From NCBI GenBank assembly GCA_902779135.1, contig CACZAR010000002.1:1-53172 (forward strand): a stretch of DNA of 53,172 bases, read 5' to 3'. Position 1 is the stretch's first letter, and the number at the start of each line of letters is the position of its first letter. This stretch comes from an uncultured Coriobacteriaceae bacterium (GTDB taxonomy: Bacteria; Actinomycetota; Coriobacteriia; Coriobacteriales; Eggerthellaceae). Both the position numbers and the translations under genes were made by a program. The notes beneath the pieces are model-generated. The model searched no databases and was not told the DNA's origin. It saw only the letters and a program-made list of their open reading frames with translations. Of this stretch, positions 47,835-53,172 are shown one piece after another.

Positions 47835-48305
47835 ATGAAGTTCACCGTAATCGCAGTCGGGAAGCTCAAGGAGCGTTTCTGGTCGGACGCATGTTCCGAG
47901 TACCTCAAGCGGTTGCAGCCCTACGCGAAGACGAAGGTCGTCGAAATTGCCGATGTCGACCCTGCCCGCGCGGGTGGCGAAGCTGCATCGATTGAACGCG
48001 AAGGCACTTCTATTTTGAAAGCGATTCCCGAACGCGCACACATGGTGTTGCTGGCCATCGATGGAAAGCAGCGTTCGAGCGAAGGCCTTTCTCAACGCAT
48101 CGACGACTTGGGGCTTAGTGGCGTGGGCGAGATAGTTTTCGTCATCGGCGGTTCGTGTGGCGTCAGCGCTGACGTGAGGGCGCGGGCTGATGAGACGCTG
48201 TCGTTCGGGCTCATCACGCTTCCGCACAACCTTGCTCGCGTCGTGCTGCTCGAGCAGTTGTACCGCGCTTGCAAGATATCGCGCGGCGAGCCCTACCATA
48301 AGTAA
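47835..48305 (+). CDS. rlmH: 23S rRNA (pseudouridine1915-N3)-methyltransferase RlmH
   Basis: A 156-residue SPOUT methyltransferase acting on 23S rRNA in the assembled ribosome. It has MKFTVIAVGKLKERFW, HMVLLAIDGKQRSSEGLSQRI, the SAM-site loop FVIGGSCGVSADV and the C-terminal knot LPHNLARVVLLEQLYRACKISRGEPYHK. Length and C-terminus match the family exactly. It begins 15 nt after the LCP gene. Confidence 0.95.
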   Translation: MKFTVIAVGKLKERFWSDACSEYLKRLQPYAKTKVVEIADVDPARAGGEAASIEREGTSILKAIPERAHMVLLAIDGKQRSSEGLSQRIDDLGLSGVGEIVFVIGGSCGVSADVRARADETLSFGLITLPHNLARVVLLEQLYRACKISRGEPYHK

Positions 48306-48361
48306 CGGACATTCATGAGGAGCAGCTCCTTTTCAACGCATCGCGCAGAGCGGAGGATGAA

Positions 48362-49147
48362 ATGAGATTCGTGTCGTGGAACGTCAACGGTATTCGCGCC
48401 GTCATGAAGAAGGGCTTCGAAGAAATCTTTGCGACCTTCAATGCTGATGTGTTCGCGCTTCAGGAGACGAAATGCCAGGAAGGGCAGGTCGACCTTTCGT
48501 TTGACGGATACCACGACTTCTGGAGCTATGCGGAGCGCAAGGGCTATTCGGGAACCGCTGTGTTCTCGAAGCGCGAGCCGCTGCAAGTGCTGCACGGCTT
48601 GGGTGACGACTATCTCGACAACGAGGGGCGCATCTGTGCGCTCGAGTTCCCCGAGCTGTGGTTCGTCGACGTCTACACGCCCAACGCCCAAAACGAGCTG
48701 GCGCGCATCGACCATCGAATGCAATGGGACGATGCGTTCCGCGAGTTCTGCAAGGGGCTTGAAGAGGGCACGATGCCCGATGGGTCGACCTCCGACCCCA
48801 AACCCGTTGTCATGTGCGGTGATTTCAACGTTGCGCATCAGGAGATCGACTTGAAGAACCCAGGTCCCAATCGCGGAAACGCCGGCTTTTCCGATGAGGA
48901 GCGCGGTAAGTTCACCGACTTGCTCGATGCGGGATTTACCGATACGTGGCGCATGCTGCATCCCGATACGACGGGCGTCTATTCGTGGTGGAGCTATCGC
49001 TTCAATGCACGCAAGAACAATGCGGGATGGCGTATCGACTACTTCCTCACGAGCGATGCGCTGCGCGACAAGATCGAGTCGGCGGAGATTCACGGCGAGG
49101 TGATGGGCTCGGATCATTGCCCTATCGCGCTCGAGCTGTCGCTGTAG
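48362..49147 (+). CDS. xth: Exodeoxyribonuclease III (AP endonuclease)
   Basis: A 261-residue Mg-dependent endonuclease/exonuclease of the EEP superfamily for base-excision repair. It opens RFVSWNVNGIRA, has the metal-binding Glu in LQETKCQEGQ, the catalytic CGDFNVAHQEIDLKNP and PGPNRGNAGF segments, WRIDYFL and the final GSDHCPIALEL with the active-site Asp-His. GGAGGAT lies before the ATG. Confidence 0.94.
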   Translation: MRFVSWNVNGIRAVMKKGFEEIFATFNADVFALQETKCQEGQVDLSFDGYHDFWSYAERKGYSGTAVFSKREPLQVLHGLGDDYLDNEGRICALEFPELWFVDVYTPNAQNELARIDHRMQWDDAFREFCKGLEEGTMPDGSTSDPKPVVMCGDFNVAHQEIDLKNPGPNRGNAGFSDEERGKFTDLLDAGFTDTWRMLHPDTTGVYSWWSYRFNARKNNAGWRIDYFLTSDALRDKIESAEIHGEVMGSDHCPIALELSL

Positions 49148-49195
49148 ATTTGATAAGATGGTCAAACATTTTGATTGGCGCGGAAGGATAGTCGG

Positions 49196-49465
49196 ATGAA
49201 GTGCGTAATTTCGGTTTTGGGTAAAGATACGACGGGCATTGTCGCGGAAGTGGCGGTGGCGTTGCGCGAATGCGGCGCGAATATCGACGATATCAGCCAG
49301 ACGCTGCTTGGTGACATCTTCTCGATGACCATGATCGTGACGCTCAACGCGGAAATAGCTGACTTCAACACCGTGCAGGAGCGCCTGCGTGAAGCAGGGG
49401 AGCGAATCGGTGTGCAGGTCACCCTGCAGCGCGAAGACGTGTTCCAGTATATGTACAAGATTTAA
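49196..49465 (+). CDS. ACT-domain protein (UPF0237 / GcvR-like)
   Basis: An 89-residue protein made of one ACT domain: KCVISVLGKDTTGIVAEVAVALRECGANIDDISQTLL, ending VTLQREDVFQYMYKI. ACT domains usually bind an amino acid; these small proteins are conserved but poorly understood. The ATG at 49196 follows GGAAGGA; an upstream ATG at 49175 is less likely because that site lies between them. A strong hairpin follows. Confidence 0.9.
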   Translation: MKCVISVLGKDTTGIVAEVAVALRECGANIDDISQTLLGDIFSMTMIVTLNAEIADFNTVQERLREAGERIGVQVTLQREDVFQYMYKI

Positions 49466-49531
49466 CGGGTGGAAGGACAACGCGACGGGGCCATCTTGCC
49501 CCAGACCACCTTCCTGTTATTCCGTAGAAAC

Positions 49532-49562
49532 AAAAAAACGGGCGCCGAGGCGCCCGTTTTGC
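49532..49562. terminator. Bidirectional terminator between the ACT gene and mscL
   Basis: Stem AACGGGCGC / GCGCCCGTT with loop CGAG, an A run on the 5' side and a T run on the 3' side, suitable for both convergent genes. Confidence 0.85.
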
Positions 49563-49580
49563 TTGCTTTCGAACCGCAGT

Positions 49581-50060
49581 TTACTCTTCAACCTTGGGGG
49601 TCGGGGCAGCAGGCTCGTCGAATGCGCCGGCGCAATGCGGGCAACGGGTGGCGCCTTCCTTGACCTCTTCGAGGCAGAACGGGCAGGTGGGCGGATCCAT
49701 CTCCGGCTCGGCTTCGCCTTCCTCTTCCTTCTTGAGGACGCTGGAGCCAGCTTCCTTCATCTTGTTGATAGCCTTGACCAACAGGAACACGACCAGGGCA
49801 ATGAGGAGGAAGTTGATGATTGCGGAAATGAAGCTGCCTACGTTGAAGCCGGCGATTGTCAGCGGGATAGCCACGCCGTCTTCGCCCGCAACTCCGCCGG
49901 TCAACAGCGTGATCAGCGGGTTGATGATGTCGGTGGTCAGTGCGGTGACGATGGCCGTGAATGCGCCGCCGACGGTAACGCCGACTGCCATGTCCATGGC
50001 ATTGCCTTTATCAATGAACTCCTTGAATTCCTCAACGAGGCTCTTCTTCTCTTCTGCCAT
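49581..50060 (-). CDS. mscL: Large-conductance mechanosensitive channel with C-terminal zinc ribbon
   Basis: A 159-residue MscL that releases solutes on sudden osmotic downshift. The N-terminus EEFKEFIDKGNAMDMAVGVTVGGAFTAIVTALTTDIINPL forms the pore helix, and a second helix lies near residues 74-98. The usual short C-terminal bundle is followed by an acidic linker and CPFC...CPHC, a small zinc ribbon not found in the classical E. coli-type channel. GAAAGGAAGC precedes the ATG on the minus strand. Confidence 0.93.
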   Translation of the reverse strand: MAEEKKSLVEEFKEFIDKGNAMDMAVGVTVGGAFTAIVTALTTDIINPLITLLTGGVAGEDGVAIPLTIAGFNVGSFISAIINFLLIALVVFLLVKAINKMKEAGSSVLKKEEEGEAEPEMDPPTCPFCLEEVKEGATRCPHCAGAFDEPAAPTPKVEE

Positions 50061-50205
50061 AATGCTTCCTTTCTATTACGTTGGCATTTAGTTGCTGTTA
50101 GCGATTTTACGCTTGTCTATAATAAATGGCGAGAGAAATAGTATTTACCTTGCGACAGAATAACTAATTCGCAAGAAACTGGTCGACTAAGGAGCACTGC
50201 CTCAT

Positions 50206-51528
50206 ATGCACATAGGCATTAGCCTTTTGCTCGTTGCGTTCTTCCTTGCGATGAACGCTTTCTTTGTCATAGCTGAATTTGCTATGGTGCGCGTTCGTCC
50301 TTCGCAGATAGAGATGGCCTTGCAGGAGGGGAAGCCGGGCGCGAAGGCTGCAAAGCGCGTCACTGAAAACGTGAACGCCTATCTGGCTGCTTGCCAGCTC
50401 GGCATCACGCTTGCATCGCTCGCGCTGGGCTGGCTCGGCGAGCCGGCGTTCTCGGCTTTGGTCAGGCCTGTGCTCGCGCCACTCGGATTGTCCAGCACGG
50501 CCATCTCGTCAATTGCCATCGCCATCGGCTACATCTTGATGACGACGCTTCATGTGGTCGTGGGTGAGCAGATCCCCAAGTCGTTCGCCATCTTCTCGAC
50601 CGAACGATGGGCTTTGCGCACATCAGGCGTGCTCGTCGTGTTCTACCGCATCACCTATCCGATCATGTGGTTGTTCAACACGCTGACGCGTGGTGCCGTG
50701 CGCTTGGCGGGCCACGACCCCGATAAGGAGCACGAGGTCTACACCGATGAGGAAATCAAGCTGCTCATCGACGAGAGCACCGAGAGCGGGCTCATCGACC
50801 CCGCGCAAAACGAATACGTGGACAACATCTTCGACATCGGCGACAAAGACGCCGAAGCCATCATGACGCCGCGTACTGATTTGGTGTGCCTCGACGTCGA
50901 AGACACGCTCGACGAGGTGCAGCAGCAGATCAGGAACTACAAGTTCACGCGCTATCCGGTGTGCCGCGGCAGCAAGGACCGCATCGTCGGCTTTGTGCAC
51001 GTGAAGGACCTTTACACCGCACAACCTGTCGAGCGCGTTGAAGATTTGCCCATCAGGCCGATTGAGGCGGTGCCCGAAAGCATTTCGGTCAGCAAATTGC
51101 TGTCATTGCTGCAAAAGAAGCACACCAAGATCGCTGTTGTGGTGGACGAGCATGGCGGCACGTCCGGCATTGTCACGATTTCCGACGTCATGGAGCAGAT
51201 CGTCGGCGCCACGCCTGATGAGTATGCCCATGCTGGCGTCGATCGGGTTGTCGAAATCGGCGCAGGCGATTTCCTCATCGACGGTTCCATGGCAATCGAT
51301 GACGTGGTCGAGCTGATTGGCTTCGAGCCGGCCGAGGCAAGCGAGTGCGAAACGGCAGGCGGCCTGCTGCTCGCGTTGTTCGACCGCATTCCCGACGAGG
51401 GAGACGAGGTGTCGTCGGAGTCGGGTACTGGTGATTCGGCCACGTTCATGGTCGTCGACATGGACAACCTGCGCATCGACAAGATTCGCGTCGTGCTGCG
51501 CAAGGAAGAGCAGCAAGAGGACGCATAG
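50206..51528 (+). CDS. CorC/HlyC-family CBS-domain membrane protein
   Basis: A 440-residue protein with an N-terminal DUF21/CNNM membrane domain (about residues 1-180; FFLAMNAFFVIAEFAMVRVR, LGITLASLALGWLGEP, HVVVGEQIPKS). A pair of CBS domains follows (about 205-330, beginning IMTPRTDLV), then a C-terminal CorC_HlyC domain (DFLIDGSMAIDDV). Relatives are linked to Mg2+/Co2+ efflux; the older name haemolysin does not describe the function. A TATAAT at 50118-50123 is the likely -10. Confidence 0.92.
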   Translation: MHIGISLLLVAFFLAMNAFFVIAEFAMVRVRPSQIEMALQEGKPGAKAAKRVTENVNAYLAACQLGITLASLALGWLGEPAFSALVRPVLAPLGLSSTAISSIAIAIGYILMTTLHVVVGEQIPKSFAIFSTERWALRTSGVLVVFYRITYPIMWLFNTLTRGAVRLAGHDPDKEHEVYTDEEIKLLIDESTESGLIDPAQNEYVDNIFDIGDKDAEAIMTPRTDLVCLDVEDTLDEVQQQIRNYKFTRYPVCRGSKDRIVGFVHVKDLYTAQPVERVEDLPIRPIEAVPESISVSKLLSLLQKKHTKIAVVVDEHGGTSGIVTISDVMEQIVGATPDEYAHAGVDRVVEIGAGDFLIDGSMAIDDVVELIGFEPAEASECETAGGLLLALFDRIPDEGDEVSSESGTGDSATFMVVDMDNLRIDKIRVVLRKEEQQEDA

Positions 51529-51584
51529 CGAAAAAGCCGTCATCTGGCGTGTGGTCAACTAACCTTCAGCTGCCGTATGACTGG

Positions 51585-52397
51585 CTATTTGATTTGAACT
51601 CCTGAGAAGCGTTCGGCGTTGCGCCAAAGAACCAGTTCGAGCTCGTCGTTGGTCAAGTCGCAATGCAGCATTTCGTTCAGCTCGTGCGTTGGGTCCCACA
51701 TCGGGTAGTCGCTGCCATACATGACGCGGTCGGCGCCCCACATGCGGACCAACTCGCGCATGTGTCGGCGGCCAACCCACGTGAACGAGCTCGAGGCGTC
51801 GACGTAGAGGCGTTCGGGGTTGGGCCAGCTGTTCTCGTGCATGATGTCGTAGCCCACGTCGTAAACAGACCAACCAGCCAGGTGTGCTGCGTTCACCACC
51901 AGGTCGGGGAACGTTTTCAAGATATTGATGAGCCGGTAGGGGCTCGAGTAGTCGTAGCGGTAGTCGCCCGTGTGGACGACGAGCGGCAAGCGGCCAGCGA
52001 TGATTTCGTAGAAGTTCATGAGCCTCGGGTCGTCCATGTTGACTTCTTGCGTGTCAGGATGAAGTTTGAACCCGTGCAAACCGAGCTCGATTGCGCGCTC
52101 TACTTCGGCTTCCATATCCTCGAACTCATGGTGCATTGTGCCGAAACCGATGAATTCGGGATGCTGGGCGCACTGCTCGGCGATGAAGCTGTTGATCGTC
52201 GGGACCGAGCGAGGGGTTGTCGCAACCGAATGGACGATAAAGTGAGTGAGACCTGCTTCTTTATGGGTGAGCAGGTCGTCGACCGAGCCTTTTCCCGCCA
52301 TGGTTTGCTCGACGCCGTAGAAGCGCCCGACAGCTTCAACCGCCTTCAAGGCGATCTTCTCGGGATAGATGTGTGCGTGTGCGTCGACTATGGGCAT
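51585..52397 (-). CDS. Metal-dependent amidohydrolase (Amidohydro_2 type)
   Basis: A 270-residue TIM-barrel hydrolase or decarboxylase of the amidohydrolase superfamily. Metal and active-site motifs are DAHAHIYPE at the N-terminus, GLHGFKLHPD, VVHTGDY, NAAHLAG and YGSDYPMWDP. The gamma-resorcylate decarboxylase / ACMSD group shares this architecture, so it could hydrolyse or decarboxylate; the substrate cannot be named. It is a single gene flanked by plus-strand genes. Confidence 0.85.
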   Translation of the reverse strand: MPIVDAHAHIYPEKIALKAVEAVGRFYGVEQTMAGKGSVDDLLTHKEAGLTHFIVHSVATTPRSVPTINSFIAEQCAQHPEFIGFGTMHHEFEDMEAEVERAIELGLHGFKLHPDTQEVNMDDPRLMNFYEIIAGRLPLVVHTGDYRYDYSSPYRLINILKTFPDLVVNAAHLAGWSVYDVGYDIMHENSWPNPERLYVDASSSFTWVGRRHMRELVRMWGADRVMYGSDYPMWDPTHELNEMLHCDLTNDELELVLWRNAERFSGVQIK

Positions 52398-52554
52398 GAC
52401 GGTCTCCTTCGAATGCTGCGCTCGATTGTATATGATGTTGGTCGTTTGGCGGGACGCGAACGGCGCAATTAACGGGGGAGAAATTCCCCAGCGAGAACCT
52501 GGGCGACATTTGGCCTACAATAGTGGTTCTGCGAGCGTCGAACAGAGGGAGCAC

Positions 52555-53172
52555 ATGGTTTTAAACGACGAACAGGTCAATCGATTCTTCGACACGATGG
52601 ACGCGTTGCTGTATTACGTCAACGAGCGTTTTCACGTGGTCAAAGACCTTTCGCTCGAGTCGGGCACCATGATGGACGACGTGAAGACGGCGATGGTTGC
52701 CCGCGAGCTTTGGAACAATGTCGAGATCATCGACGAGTTCGTGAGCTCGAATCCATATGGGTTGCCGCAGAAGTGTCTCGACGTGGCAGCTGGATGGAAG
52801 TATGCGCTTCCTGATTTCTACACGCTCGTGCGCTACCAAGGTGGACGCGGCTTGCTTATGAGCGAGGCAGGTGTGTTCTCGGTTTGCGGTGTAACCTATG
52901 AGCTCGAAAACGAAATCGGGCCTGCTCCTGCGGGTGTCGAGCTCGTGTTGTTGCCGTTTGACGACGTCATCGTCTACGATGGCTTCCTGCAGGCGTACGA
53001 CCTTGGAGGGAATCAGCCCGACCGCGAGCTGCGTCGTATTCAGGATGAGTTTGAGCGTCGATGCGCTGATGGCATTGCCACGACATCGCGTGAATTCATC
53101 GAGCGGCCACAGGCGTTTCTCGAAGCACAACGTGAACTCGAATTCGAGAGCTTGCTCGCCGGACCCGTCGAA
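52555..53172 (+). CDS. Hypothetical protein, 3' end outside window
   Basis: An open frame of 206 codons from the ATG at 52555 runs off the window without a stop. It begins MVLNDEQVNRFFDTMDALLYY and contains a tryptophan in AAGWKYALPDFYTLVRYQGG, with no helices or signal peptide in view. AGAGGGA precedes the ATG, and a TACAAT at about 52516-52521 could be the -10. I do not recognise the family. The soluble, acidic, evenly coded character supports a real gene. Confidence 0.75.
   Translation, partial: MVLNDEQVNRFFDTMDALLYYVNERFHVVKDLSLESGTMMDDVKTAMVARELWNNVEIIDEFVSSNPYGLPQKCLDVAAGWKYALPDFYTLVRYQGGRGLLMSEAGVFSVCGVTYELENEIGPAPAGVELVLLPFDDVIVYDGFLQAYDLGGNQPDRELRRIQDEFERRCADGIATTSREFIERPQAFLEAQRELEFESLLAGPVE

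Overview
This is chromosomal DNA, moderately GC-rich by eye, from an anaerobic actinobacterium, most likely of the class Coriobacteriia (Eggerthellaceae-like). The pointers are the actinobacterial FHA / PP2C / FtsW-PBP / PASTA-kinase cluster, an indolepyruvate:ferredoxin oxidoreductase beside a phenylacetate-CoA ligase (amino-acid fermentation), NHLM-type peptide export and several leaderless-looking genes. The taxon is an inference from gene content. No transposase, integrase, phage gene, rRNA or CRISPR array was seen.

Layout. 1-930: end of a copper P-type ATPase and its metallochaperone, then a decayed membrane-protein gene. 1411-6622: purE, iorA, iorB and a phenylacetate-CoA ligase. 6670-9963 (minus): citrate synthase and an NhaC-family transporter; a lysine riboswitch marks the latter as a probable lysine carrier. 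10130-14806: an Rrf2 regulator, tRNA-Ser(GCT), D-amino-acid aminotransferase, a HAD phosphatase, a sodium:solute symporter behind a tyrosine-rich leader peptide and terminator (probable attenuator), and tRNA-Arg(ACG). 14912-20635: module A, consisting of a small acidic protein, an ECF-like sigma factor, a secretion adaptor, a C39-peptidase ABC transporter and a second ABC transporter. 20645-21011: a repeat element fused to the 3' end of tRNA-Ser(TGA). 21121-28320: tadA, ispE, a substrate-binding lipoprotein, a TetR regulator, a DUF2207-like protein, shikimate kinase and a phosphatidylserine-decarboxylase-like lipoprotein. 28329-36047 (minus): tRNA-Arg(CCT) and the kinase/cell-wall cluster. 36277-45156: module B, a paralogue of module A extended by a glycosyltransferase, a Nif11-type precursor peptide, a radical SAM/SPASM enzyme and a second small acidic protein. 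45280-45591: tRNA-Thr(CGT) with another copy of the tRNA-linked repeat. 45723 to the end: LCP protein, rlmH, exonuclease III, an ACT-domain protein, mscL, a CorC-type protein, an amidohydrolase and an unfinished gene.

How the parts fit. The metabolic genes suggest a cell living on amino acids: lysine and probably tyrosine uptake are each controlled by a leader element, and IorAB with PaaK would handle aromatic 2-oxo acids and aryl acetates. The most novel material is the pair of sigma-factor-linked NHLM export modules. Module B looks like a complete RiPP locus whose core peptide resembles a zinc ribbon. Both modules carry a related small acidic protein that ends its conserved part with Leu-Ala-Ala-Ala. 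The second novel item is a roughly 195-bp element at two tRNA genes: it has a shared hairpin-rich core and carries a copy of the 3' end of whichever tRNA it sits beside.
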